Assembly: GCA_951813855.1 (NCBI GenBank)
Contig: OX638380.1
Span: 3,998,518-4,062,517 of the forward strand
Reading direction: 5' to 3'
Length of the DNA: 64,000 nt
Origin: an uncultured Verrucomicrobiae bacterium
GTDB taxonomy: Bacteria > Verrucomicrobiota > Verrucomicrobiia > Limisphaerales > AAA164-E04
Below the pieces are notes generated by a model. It saw only the letters and a program-made list of their open reading frames with translations. It was not told where the DNA came from and made no database searches. A program made the position numbers and the translations under genes. Each line of letters starts with the position of its first letter. Positions within the stretch are counted from its first letter, which is position 1. Shown one piece after another: positions 19,028 through 27,929 of the stretch.

Positions 19028-19678
19028 CCTGATCTGTTGATTAAGTAGCTTACTACCGTTCGCTGCGTTAACTCACGCCGGGAGTCGAGTCAGGCCCGCA
19101 TCTTTCGGGGGGCGAGTCTCGGTTCCCGATCAGGCAGCCGGGTACGCCTAATTTTCGGTCGGGTGATTTTCGCGGGATTCCCGGGGATGTCAAGGAAGGA
19201 AACGCGAACGCCGGTTCGCTTTTTTAAGGGGACGCGCCGCTTGCCGGGAGGCGAGCGATCCGAGTTGTGGGTGATGCCTTAATATGTACGGGGTGGGATA
19301 ATTCGCAACTCTTGCGGAGCCGTCGAATTCTCTCGAACGAATTCCGGGAACCGGGTAGAGTCAAGGCCGGAACCGGCCCTCGGGACGAATTGGGATTTCG
19401 CCCCGGAGGGATTCGGGGGCGGCGCGTCAGGAACGCCTTGATCTTCCTGGTGGCCGGATCACCGTGAATGCGGGATCGGATCGAAGTCTCGGATGAACCG
19501 GATTCGGCCGATTTGGCGCGAGTGCCGATTCCCGAATTCCGAAGAATTTCGGTATTATAGGGTTGTCTGAATCCGGTTTCTTGGTTAACTTCCCCGCCCC
19601 CTTTCGGTAGTTTGACCGCTTCGGCGGGGGAGGGTGCCGTAGGGGGAACGGAGAGCAGTTGGAGAGCGACGAACTATT
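19028..19678. other. Divergent intergenic region between accB and rpsB
   Basis: No gene seen in 651 bp. It must hold the accB promoter and the rpsB promoter and leader. A TATTAT box at about 19552 lies inside a small inverted repeat (CCGAA/TTCGG) about 125 bp before rpsB and could be a -10 element, but I could not find a good -35 partner. The rpsB leader is long enough to hold an autoregulatory S2-binding structure; I cannot demonstrate one. Confidence 0.4.
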
Positions 19679-20548
19679 GTGACAGAAATCAGTGTAAAGG
19701 ATCTCGTCGAGGCGGGAGTGCATTGGGGGCATGAGACCAGGCGGTGGAATCCGAAGATGAAAAAATTCATCTTCGAGGAGTATCACGGAATCCACGTCAT
19801 CAACCTGGATCAGACCGTGACCTGCCTGAAGAAAGCCTGCGATTTCCTGTCCCGAACCATTTTGAAAGGGGGCAAGATTCTGTTTGTCGGCACCAAGAAG
19901 CAGGCGCAAGTCGTCGTCAAGGAAACGGCGACGGCCGCCGGGCAACATTTCGTCACCGAACGCTGGCTAGGCGGCACTCTGACCAACATGAAGACGGTCA
20001 AGCAATCCCTGAAACGGTTGCAGGAAATCGAATCCATGGAATCGGCCGGGAAGATGTCCACTTACGGCAAGAAGGAGCAGTCGATGTATCGCCGGGAGCT
20101 GTTTCGGTTGCATCGCAACCTGGACGGGATTCGCAACATGGACGAATTTCCCCAAGCGTTATTCATCGTCGATCTGATCCGCGAGCATAACGCGGTGGCC
20201 GAGGCTTTGCGCCTGAAAATTCCCATCGTGGCGATCGTCGATACCAATTGCAATCCGGACCACGCCCTACACCCGATCCCGGGTAACGACGATTCCATAC
20301 GTTCGTTACGGATGATTTTCAGCGTAGTTTCCGATCACCTGAAGCTGGCCCGGAGCGAGTGGGAGGCGACTCAGGCTCGCGCTCGCGCCGAGCAGAAGCT
20401 CAAAGAGGAAAAAATCGCGGCGGCCAAGGCAGCGGCCGAAGCGGCGGCGGAGCAAGCGGCGGCGGCTAAAGCGGCCGCTTCGGCTTCGGCGGTACTCAAC
20501 ACTCCCTTGGCCGGCGAGCCTGCCCAGCCGGTGGCTTCCAATCAATAA
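19679..20548 (+). CDS. rpsB: 30S ribosomal protein S2
   Basis: 289 residues with a GTG start at 19679 (TEISVKDLVEAGVHWGHE). Core S2 motifs are intact: RRWNPKM, GTKKQA, RWLGGTLTN, the coiled-coil domain around KRLQEIE, and DTNCNPD. After about residue 230 comes a low-complexity tail dominated by Ala, Glu and Lys, ending in Pro/Ala-rich sequence, which makes it longer than the E. coli protein (241 residues). Such Ala-rich extensions occur in some lineages; whether the tail has a job is unknown. tsf follows after 100 bp in the usual rpsB-tsf arrangement. Confidence 0.97.
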   Translation: MTEISVKDLVEAGVHWGHETRRWNPKMKKFIFEEYHGIHVINLDQTVTCLKKACDFLSRTILKGGKILFVGTKKQAQVVVKETATAAGQHFVTERWLGGTLTNMKTVKQSLKRLQEIESMESAGKMSTYGKKEQSMYRRELFRLHRNLDGIRNMDEFPQALFIVDLIREHNAVAEALRLKIPIVAIVDTNCNPDHALHPIPGNDDSIRSLRMIFSVVSDHLKLARSEWEATQARARAEQKLKEEKIAAAKAAAEAAAEQAAAAKAAASASAVLNTPLAGEPAQPVASNQ

Positions 20549-20579
20549 TCGACAGTATTCGGGGTTTCCTCGTTCCGGC

Positions 20580-20620
20580 TTCCCGAGCGGGAAACGGGAC
20601 GTGCCACACGGGCATTTTTT
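20580..20620 (+). terminator. Hairpins between rpsB and tsf (possible attenuator)
   Basis: A compact inverted repeat TTCCCG/CGGGAA (20580-20593) is followed by TGCC-acacg-GGCA and a run of six T (20615-20620). The second hairpin is short (4-5 bp), so it would be a weak terminator. It could lower transcription of tsf relative to rpsB. Confidence 0.4.
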
Positions 20621-20648
20621 GGATCGTTAATTACTTAGGTTAATCAAT

Positions 20649-21485
20649 ATGTCGGATATTAGTGCAGCGGCCGTGCGTCAATTGCGGGCCATGACCAACG
20701 CCGGAATGATGGATTGCAAGCGGGCCTTGACCGAGGCCGGAGGCGATCTGGAAAACGCCGTCGACGTCTTGCGCAAGCGGGGCGCCTCGAGCGCGACCAA
20801 AAGAGCCGGGCGAAGCGCCAACGAAGGGGTCATCGCCTGTTATCTTCGATCGGATTCGCAAGCGGGCATTCTGGTTGAGGTCAACTGCGAAACGGATTTC
20901 GTGGCCCGCAACGACTCCTTCAAAACTTTTTGCGAACAGATTGCCAAGACCTTGGTCGAGGATCCCGAAGCGGATTTGGAAGCGCTGCGGGTCGAACAGG
21001 TGACCCGGTTGGGGGAGAACATCCGGGTCGGGCGGCATCGTCAAATGGACGTCGCCGGGACCGGGCGGGTGGCGGCTTACATTCATACCGGCGCCAAGAT
21101 TGGCGTGCTGGTCGAAGTCGGAGCCGGCAAGCCGGGGACGCTGGAACAGGAACAGTTCACTCAACTGGTGCGCGACATTACTCTGCAAATCGCCGCGGCC
21201 AATCCGTCGGTCGTGCGTCGGAACGAGTTGGATCCCGATCTGGTCCGCCGGGAACGGGAAATCGCCGAAGAGCAAGCCAAGGGCAAACCGCCCCAGGCCG
21301 TCGATCGAATCATCCAGGGTAAGTTGGAGAAGTTCTATCAAGACGTCTGTCTGGAGGACCAAGGTTTTATCCGGTGCAACGGCGAAATCACCGTAGGCGA
21401 ACACGTGGGCAAGGTGGGGAAGGAATTAGAGGACGAATTGATCGTCCGTCGCTTTTTCCGGTTTCAGGTGGGTGAAAAGTCTTGA
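20649..21485 (+). CDS. tsf: Elongation factor Ts
   Basis: 278 residues. EF-Ts recharges EF-Tu with GTP. The UBA-like N-terminal domain reads VRQLRAMTNAGMMDCKRAL, followed by the hallmark CETDFVARND that inserts into EF-Tu, and the dimerisation core with HIHTGAKIG-like sequence (AAYIHTGAKIGVLVEV). The C-terminal module (KFYQDVCLEDQGFI) matches the family. It lies 100 bp after rpsB. A TATTGG-like ribosome site is not obvious; ATTACTTAGG just before the start may serve. Confidence 0.96.
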   Translation: MSDISAAAVRQLRAMTNAGMMDCKRALTEAGGDLENAVDVLRKRGASSATKRAGRSANEGVIACYLRSDSQAGILVEVNCETDFVARNDSFKTFCEQIAKTLVEDPEADLEALRVEQVTRLGENIRVGRHRQMDVAGTGRVAAYIHTGAKIGVLVEVGAGKPGTLEQEQFTQLVRDITLQIAAANPSVVRRNELDPDLVRREREIAEEQAKGKPPQAVDRIIQGKLEKFYQDVCLEDQGFIRCNGEITVGEHVGKVGKELEDELIVRRFFRFQVGEKS

Positions 21486-21821
21486 GCGGCCGGGGCCGGG
21501 ATTTTCTCTTTCTCGGTATTCCGGGGAAGGGATAATCGGCGAGTATTGCTTGGGATCGGTCTCGCTGTTCGATCGCACGAGCGCCCGGCGCAGCGGGCGT
21601 GGTTTTTCTGATCCCGGATGTGCGGCGTTTCGTTTTTCTAACCGCCGGTTCGGTCGTTGCGAAGGGAGGCCTTCGCGAATCCGTCTGCTCTGCGGCCTCC
21701 GATTTCGATGTCCACAATGACTGGATGGAGTGATCGCCCGTTTCGAATCCGGAACGGACGGCCGCTTCCGGAGCCAGAAATTACCGGCGTTGCAGAATCG
21801 AATAAATCGAATAGCAGAATC
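21486..21821. other. Intergenic region between tsf and the first TonB-dependent receptor
   Basis: 336 bp without a convincing gene. The region directly after tsf is GC-rich with CCGG repeats but lacks a T-run, so I do not call a terminator. A GATAAT box at about 21530 could be a -10 element for the receptor, without a clear -35. Confidence 0.3.
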
Positions 21822-24521
21822 ATGAAAATGGCCGGGTTCGGGGCGAATGTTTCTTTGGTTTGGGCCTTGGTAGTCGGGACCGGGGCAGGGGCGCAGGATG
21901 TTCCGGGGCCGAACCCGGTTTCCGGGGAAATCGCCGATACGACGGTCGAAGAAGCGGTCATTGAGGCGGAAGTTTTCGTCGGGTCGCGAAGGCAAGTCCG
22001 ATCGGCAATCGGCTCTCCCGTGCCGATAGGCCTCTACGACAGCGAAGCGTTGAGCACTCAAGGTTACGTCGACATGAACTGGATCCTGTCGAACATCGTC
22101 CCTTCGTTCAACGTCAACACGCAACCCATCAGCGATGCCGCTACATTCGTTCGCCCTGCCAGTATGCGGGGTCTTTCGTCGGATTCGACCTTGATTTTGA
22201 TTAACGGCAAACGTCGGCATCGCGGTTCGATTATTTCCTTTTCGAGCGGAGGCAGTTCCGACGGGGCTCAAGGTCCCGACTTGGCCGCTATCCCTTATAT
22301 TGCCTTAAAACAAGTTCAGGTATTGCGCGACGGCGCTTCTGCTCAGTACGGCTCGGATGCGGTCGCCGGCATCATTAATTTCGTGCTGAAGGATGACGAC
22401 CGCGGAGGCTTGGCCGAGACTCGCTGGGGAACGCATTACGAGGGCGACGGCGCTTCCTATACGGTGGCGGCCAATGCCGGATCGGCTATTCGCCGGGCGG
22501 GCGAAAACAACGGCTTCGCTAATTTCAGTATCGAATTTACCGAATCGCAAGCCACGGTAAGAAGCGTGCAGCGGGCCGACGCTCAGGCCTTGATCGACGC
22601 CGATCAGCCTCATATCAGCCCTCGCATCCGAACACCCTATACCCAAGTTTGGGGAGCGCCCGACGTGGAATACGATTACAAGTTTTTCGGGAATATCGGC
22701 ATCGATCTGACCGAGGACGATCAACTCTACCTGTTTTCCAATTTCTCGAAGCGGAAAATCGAAGGCGGTTTTTTCTTTCGTAATCCGACCAATCGCTCGG
22801 GAGTGAACCGTGGTATTTCCGGGAAAACGATCAAGGTGGCCGATTTGAGAACCGAACCCGATCCCGCAACGGTGCCGGTGGTCGAGTTGATCGAGGTCAA
22901 GGGTGTGCTCGTGCCCGATCCGGAGGCCCTGAAAAGGGTGGCCGATAATCCGGATTTCTTTACCTTCAACGAAAAATTTCCTGGGGGTTTTACGCCGAAA
23001 TTCGGTGGGATCATCACCGATATGAGCTTGGCCGGAGGCGCTCGCGGGGACTGGGACAACGGGTGGAACTACGACGCCAGCGCGGTTATCGGACATCACC
23101 GGTCGGAATTCTATATGCGCAACACGATCAATCCGCAACTGATCGCGCATCCTGATTTCCGCGGCCAACCGGTGAATATTCCCACCGATTATCGGCCGGG
23201 AACCTATGCGGAAACCGATTACACCTTGAATTTCGATCTGTCGCGAGAACTGGAGGTGAGCGCGTTTCATTCGCCGTTGAACCTGGCCGCCGGTCTGGAA
23301 TATCGAGTGGAGGAATTCGAGATCAAAGCGGGGGAGGAATACGCTTGGTGGGTTGATCGCCGCGAGGGAGGAGTGGCCCAACAGGGTTTCGGGGTGGGAT
23401 CCAACGGGTTCCCTGCCTTTCCGCCATCGATCGCCGGGGCCACCGATCGGGGAAGCTATGCGACTTATTTGGATTTGGAAACGGACGTAAGACGAGACGT
23501 CTTGTTGGGAGCTGCGGTACGTTATGAAGATTACGAAGGCGGGGTCGGCGATACCATCAACGGCAAGTTGGTGGCCAAATGGCAGGCGACGGAGGCCTTG
23601 GCGTTGCGGTATTCGATTAGCACGGGCTTCCGGGCTCCGACTTTGGGACAGGCGAGCGTGCGCAACGTCAAGACTACGTTCGCGCCCCATCCCGGTGGAG
23701 GCGTCGGGTTGGCCGACGTAGCGACTCTCCCGGTAGACGCGCTTCCGCCTAACGTTTTCGTCGGACTGAAATCTCTCGAGCCGGAAACCTCCGTCAATTT
23801 CAGCGTGGGCACGATAATTCAAGGGAATAAATGGGAGGTCGCTTTGGACTACTTTCGGATCACTATGGACGATCGCATCACCACGACGTCGTTCAATCCT
23901 TGGCCCACGGTGGATCTGTCCGGCGACCCGATTCCCAATCCCTTCAACTACACCAGCGTCCGGTGGTATAGTAACGATTTCGACACGCTAACTCAGGGAA
24001 TCGATATCGAGGCGAGTTATTCGATCAACTACGAGGCCGGACGTACCGTTTTGAACCTGTCGCTTAATCTAACCGATACTTCGGTCGAACGGGTCGACCG
24101 GTACGACGTTCCGGATCCGGATCGTCCCGGCGAGACCAAGTCGATCAGTTATTTGGATACTCAACGAATCGATCTCTTGGAGAACAATTTGCCCGATCTG
24201 AGAGTTATCTTGAGTGCGACGCATCGCTTGGGACCCTGGACGGTACTCCTCCCGAGATTGCGTTATTTCGGTGAATTTGTCGAATACTCGGCAGATGCCT
24301 TTCGCTCCGAAATCGGGGCTAAGGTTCTGGTCGATGGCGAAGCCCAATACTTGTTCGACAGCGGATTGAGTTTGGCTTTCGGAGCGCAGAATCTCTTCGA
24401 TACCTATCCGGACGAGAATCCCCAAGAGGCTCAGGATCGAGTGGGAATGCTTTATCCCGAATCTTCTCCTTACGGATTTCACGGCGGATTCTACTATGTC
24501 AAAGCCGCTTACCGGTTCTGA
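21822..24521 (+). CDS. TonB-dependent outer-membrane receptor, copy 1 (intact)
   Basis: About 899 residues from ATG at 21822 (MKMAGFGANVSLVWALVVGT, signal peptide ending AGAQ). The frame is open upstream to 21657 but that part is not signal-like. The plug domain is clear: FVGSRRQVRS, SPVPIGLYD, VPSFNVNTQP, the MRGLSSDSTLILINGKRRHR block and VLRDGASAQYGSDAVAG. The beta-barrel follows with SISTGFRAPTLGQASVR and the C-terminal ALAFGAQNLFDTYP-like block, ending in aromatic YRF as outer-membrane barrels do. The ligand is unknown, and no SusD-like partner is adjacent. It is paralogous to two further receptors and two remnants in the next 11 kb. Confidence 0.92.
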   Translation: MKMAGFGANVSLVWALVVGTGAGAQDVPGPNPVSGEIADTTVEEAVIEAEVFVGSRRQVRSAIGSPVPIGLYDSEALSTQGYVDMNWILSNIVPSFNVNTQPISDAATFVRPASMRGLSSDSTLILINGKRRHRGSIISFSSGGSSDGAQGPDLAAIPYIALKQVQVLRDGASAQYGSDAVAGIINFVLKDDDRGGLAETRWGTHYEGDGASYTVAANAGSAIRRAGENNGFANFSIEFTESQATVRSVQRADAQALIDADQPHISPRIRTPYTQVWGAPDVEYDYKFFGNIGIDLTEDDQLYLFSNFSKRKIEGGFFFRNPTNRSGVNRGISGKTIKVADLRTEPDPATVPVVELIEVKGVLVPDPEALKRVADNPDFFTFNEKFPGGFTPKFGGIITDMSLAGGARGDWDNGWNYDASAVIGHHRSEFYMRNTINPQLIAHPDFRGQPVNIPTDYRPGTYAETDYTLNFDLSRELEVSAFHSPLNLAAGLEYRVEEFEIKAGEEYAWWVDRREGGVAQQGFGVGSNGFPAFPPSIAGATDRGSYATYLDLETDVRRDVLLGAAVRYEDYEGGVGDTINGKLVAKWQATEALALRYSISTGFRAPTLGQASVRNVKTTFAPHPGGGVGLADVATLPVDALPPNVFVGLKSLEPETSVNFSVGTIIQGNKWEVALDYFRITMDDRITTTSFNPWPTVDLSGDPIPNPFNYTSVRWYSNDFDTLTQGIDIEASYSINYEAGRTVLNLSLNLTDTSVERVDRYDVPDPDRPGETKSISYLDTQRIDLLENNLPDLRVILSATHRLGPWTVLLPRLRYFGEFVEYSADAFRSEIGAKVLVDGEAQYLFDSGLSLAFGAQNLFDTYPDENPQEAQDRVGMLYPESSPYGFHGGFYYVKAAYRF

Positions 24522-24640
24522 TCCTATTGATCGCATCGTCGTTGCCTTTGGTGCTTCGCATCTGTTGTTTTGGATTTGTGATCGAGGGGGGGGGAAATTC
24601 CGGTCGGGAAGACGACTGTCCGGCGTTTTAGTTACGGGCC

Positions 24641-25232
24641 GTTCGGCAATCGTAGTAAACTTGCGGGCGTCTGGCGGGCGGAGTTCGGTGCCGGCAGGCT
24701 ACGACCGGAGCGATGACGGCAATCTATCCTCCTCGTCGAGAGCGCTTGAGACATTCATTCGGTACGGACGCCAGAGGCATCGGTTCGGCTTTGTCGCCGG
24801 CATTTTCCGGTAGTTTCTCGGTTGGTTCCCCAGCGGAAACTTCAAGCGAATCCAAGTTATCGACGAAAGTTCGATTGTCGAACTCTTCCGCATTTGTCCG
24901 ATCGTTCGCTCGTCGCCGAGGCCCATCAGAACCAAGATCCGGCAGGATATTTTCTCGCAGGGAAATTCAGGCGGTCGAGCTTCGAACGGGCCGTTTCGGT
25001 ATCGAAAAAACGTTCGAGCGAGCGATAGATTGGTTAGGCAGGCGGTAGTTCCGGAGCCGACCGGAGCGGTGGAATATCGGCATGGGTAAGAGGAGGCGAA
25101 CCGCTCGAACCCGTTTTTCTTTCCGGCTGACGAAAGGGCATGCCATGTCGTTCCTGATCGACGAAATTGAATCGTTGGAAGCCGGGGCAATTTGGCGAGC
25201 GAATCGATCGAATTTACCACCCGTTTCGCCGG
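24641..25232. repeat. Duplicated non-coding block, copy 1
   Basis: This ~590-bp stretch downstream of receptor copy 1 is clearly related to 27141-27760. Shared landmarks include GGGCGTCTGGCGGGCGGAGT-like sequence near the start, GATGACGGCAATCT, AAAAAACGTTCGAGCGAG and GGGGCAATTT near the end. Both copies lie just after a receptor 3' end, so they probably arose with a receptor duplication. Some minus-strand fragments look alike in both (for example LARTFFR..NGPFE) but frames are broken and differ in length, so I do not call a gene. Confidence 0.75.
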
Positions 25233-25392
25233 CACTCTTCGTCGAAATAGTCCAGCCGGGCAATGGTTTGTTTCCGGAATTCCGGCCAAGAGGCCCCTGC
25301 TTGCCCTAGGCTGAGGTGATTGCTCCAGACCACTCCAAAATCTCGGTTAGAACGGGCTTAACCCAGATGGCGTTTCGAAAAACGAATACTTG

Positions 25393-26001
25393 TCAAGGCT
25401 GTTTGCGCTGAGAGAGTCCTGCGATCAATTGATCCAGTAATTCGATTAAATTGCGTTGCGTGTCGGCGTTCAAGGATTGTTTTAGTTTAACGAAAATCAG
25501 GATCAGATTCTCAGTCATTTGGACCCTAACATTGGCAACGATCGAGTCCATTCGGGTTACCAGAGACTCCATGTCGTTCTCGAGCCCGTCCAGTCTTGAT
25601 ATAATCACCCCGAGATCAGCAATCACCGTGTCCAACTTTTCATCCATTTTGTCCATCCGCGCATCCTGTTTATCCATTCTCTTATCTTGTTTGGCCAGGA
25701 GAGCGTTCTGATGAGCTATCATCATGTCCATGCGGTCGTTTAGACGGGTTTCCAATTTGTCCATGCGGGCGTTTTGGCGCGTCTCCTGTTCGCCTATTCG
25801 AGCAATCAGGTCAGTTCGTAATTGGTCTATCGAGGATCGCATTTCGTTCAGCGTCCCTTTCAAATCTCCATGGTCGGCGCCCTAGGACAGCAGAAAGTTT
25901 CCCGCAGTCAGAATAGAGACACCGATGCCAACCATTAAAGCGGCCTGTGCCCACCATTTCTTTGCCCAATGCTCCTTTCGCTCGCTTTTCGTTATTTCCA
26001 T
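25393..26001 (-). pseudogene. Membrane-anchored coiled-coil protein, copy 1, with in-frame amber stop
   Basis: Reading from ATG at 26001 gives a basic N terminus (MEITKSERKEHWAKKWW), a transmembrane segment (ALMVGIGVSILTAGNFLLS), then TAG at 25882-25884 (codon 40). The same frame continues to 25393 with a long coiled coil of heptad-like repeats built on RMDK units (about residues 75-130) and a C-terminal module ending NADTQRNLIELLDQLIAGL. A TTG at 25863 could restart translation after the stop, giving a soluble 156-residue fragment. The C-terminal module recurs in the gene at 51980-52572, which proves relation. Function is unknown. A CAG to TAG change is the simplest explanation for the stop. 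Confidence 0.7.
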
Positions 26002-26699
26002 TCTCGATTCCCTTTCGTTTTTTTTGGTCCAACTCAGTAACAGCCGTTATTACCCGTCAGGCGCAAGCATGAGTCAAACGATTTTATTATCGGTCGACCG
26101 AACGACCGTGAATCTCTCATCAAGGATAAACTCGTACGGTCTTTGCGGGCTTGAGTCGATCTTGAAATTCTGCCCGACTAAGCCTCCGTCGTGATGGGTT
26201 CGAGGAAAATGGACCTGGTTGTGCCTCCGCTTTCTTGCCGATTATCGACTGTGGAGAGTTGATCTTCAGCGCACCTCCTGAAAGGCACGAGACGCTCGAT
26301 TTTCAGGATTTTACCGGTGCGACTCTCAATCAACGAACCTGACTTGCGGCGATGGGGAATCTTGGCTGTTTCTCGGCTCCCCAAGCGGGAATTCCGGCGG
26401 AGGAATGCGGCCTTTTCTTTGAGGCGGTAAACCAAATCGGATGCGCCGTCACGTGGTTTGAACATCGATATCTGTTCGGGACTCTCGAATCGAAATAACC
26501 CCGAGCCAAGACCGTTCGATTTCACCGAATCCTCGCTAAGAGCGTCGGATACTTCAGGCCGTGGCATAGCGTTTCGCCGAAGGGCCTCGAAGTCGGTTTC
26601 CTGATTGCCGTCGCGAACGATTTTTCCCTTGGGCCAAGACGCGTTGAAACTCCCTAGTCGTTTGCGGAATCAGTCCTCTGCTCAGGACTGAAGTAGGAT
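26002..26699. other. Region without a recognisable gene
   Basis: About 700 bp. A minus-strand open frame of 129 codons (26178-26567, starting MPRPEVSDALSEDS) is present, but I see no domain, signal or ribosome site and cannot support it as a gene. The 3' part (after about 26640) may be a very eroded extension of the receptor remnant that follows. Confidence 0.35.
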
Positions 26700-27080
26700 T
26701 CGAATCACTAACCGTTAGGCTGCCCAACGAATTGATCTATTGGAGAACTATTGACCCGAAATGAAAGTTATCTTGAGCGTGATGCATCGCGTGGGCTCCT
26801 GACCGCATTCCTTCCGAGATTGCGTTATTGCGGCGATTCCGGCGCATCTCCGGCGAATTCCTGTCGCTTCGTATTCAGGGTAAAGTTTTGGTCGATGGCG
26901 AAGTCCGGTGCTTTTTCTACAGCGGTTTGAGCTTGGCTTTCGGGCGCAGAATCCGTTCGATCTCGATCCGGGCGGGAATCTCCAAGAGGCTCAGAATCAA
27001 GGGGGAATGTATTATCCCTATGTCTCTCCTGATGGATTTCACGGCAGATTTACTGCGTCAATGCCGCGTGCCGTTTCTGG
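26700..27080 (+). pseudogene. TonB-dependent receptor remnant A (3' end only)
   Basis: The DNA matches the last ~350 bp of receptor copy 1. For instance GATCTATTGGAGAAC near 26742 corresponds to GATCTCTTGGAGAAC near 24172, and TTGAGCTTGGCTTTCGG near 26927 to TTGAGTTTGGCTTTCGG near 24366. The reading frame is repeatedly broken: one frame keeps KVLVDGE and SGLSLAFG, others keep the rest. It is followed by the second copy of the duplicated non-coding block, in the same order as downstream of copy 1, so it is the relic of a duplicated receptor unit. Confidence 0.8.
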
Positions 27081-27140
27081 TTCAATCGACCGAACCGCCG
27101 ATGCCTTCGAAGTTTTGTATCCATCGTTCCGGCCATAGCT

Positions 27141-27760
27141 CGTTCGGCATCAAATAAAATTTGCGGGTGTCTGGCGGGCGGAGTTTGGAGCCGACAGGCT
27201 ATGGTCGAAGCGATGACGGCAATCTGTTCTCCTCGCCGGGAACGCTAGCGACGTTTTTTCTACTAGGTTTTCGTTCTGTCCAGTGCGGGTGCCAGAGGAA
27301 TCGGTTCGTTTTGTCTTCGGCATTTCCCGGTATCTCCCCGGTTGATTTCCCGGCGGAAACATCAAGCGAATCAGAGTCATCGACGAAATTTCGATCGTCG
27401 TATTCTTCCGCGGTTATTCGACTGTCCGAACGCTCGTCGTAGGAGACTATCGAAACCGAGTCCCGGTAAGATATCTTCCCGCAGGGAAACTCGATTGATC
27501 AGGACCGGCCGGTTCTCGAATGGCCCGTTACAGGGCCGAAAAAACGTTCGAGCGAGTACGAGGATGGTTAAGCCGACGACTTCGGCCCCGGCCCGAACAG
27601 CGGTATTTCGTGATTGGCGAGAGGAGGCGAACCGATCGAATCCGGTTTCCTTCCGGTTGACGAAAAGGCACGCCGGGTCGTTCTTGATCACCGAGATAGC
27701 GTCGATGGCAGCTGGGGCAATTTAGCGAGCGAAGCGATTCGTATAATCCGGTTTCGCCGG
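27141..27760. repeat. Duplicated non-coding block, copy 2
   Basis: Counterpart of 24641-25232, somewhat longer through small insertions. It follows receptor remnant A at the same relative distance, which supports duplication of a receptor 3' end plus downstream DNA as one unit. Sequence divergence is substantial, so the event is old or the block is unconstrained. Confidence 0.75.
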
Positions 27761-27796
27761 CGGATCGGCTCGACCGGTTTTTAAACTTGGAATAAT

Positions 27797-27825
27797 TTGA
27801 CGTTAGCTGCCGTCTTGGTTATGCT
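27797..27825 (+). promoter_or_regulatory. Candidate sigma-70 promoter for receptor copy 2
   Basis: TTGACG (27797-27802) and TATGCT (27820-27825) are separated by 17 bp, a near-consensus arrangement. It lies about 100 bp before the ATG at 27930. No regulatory operator could be recognised. Confidence 0.5.
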
Positions 27826-27929
27826 CAGCCCGATTTCCGAGAGTTAACGGTGCGAGGTATGGGGAGAGACCTTACTCGGATCGTGTGTTGACGGCGGATG
27901 GATTCAGGGCCTCGGGACGGGCAGAAATT

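Noticed and set aside
22305..23822. A 505-codon open frame antisense to receptor copy 1
   Set aside because: It is rich in Arg, His and Gly, lacks domains, and is explained by the codon bias of the receptor gene. The plus-strand receptor is unambiguous.
24583..24596. A run of nine G after receptor copy 1, considered as a phase-variation tract
   Set aside because: It lies about 60 bp past the stop codon and not in a promoter or coding region, so slippage there would have no evident effect.
26178..26567. A 129-codon minus-strand frame between the coiled-coil pseudogene and receptor remnant A
   Set aside because: No recognisable domain, signal or neighbour logic, and surrounded by decayed DNA; could not be supported as a gene.
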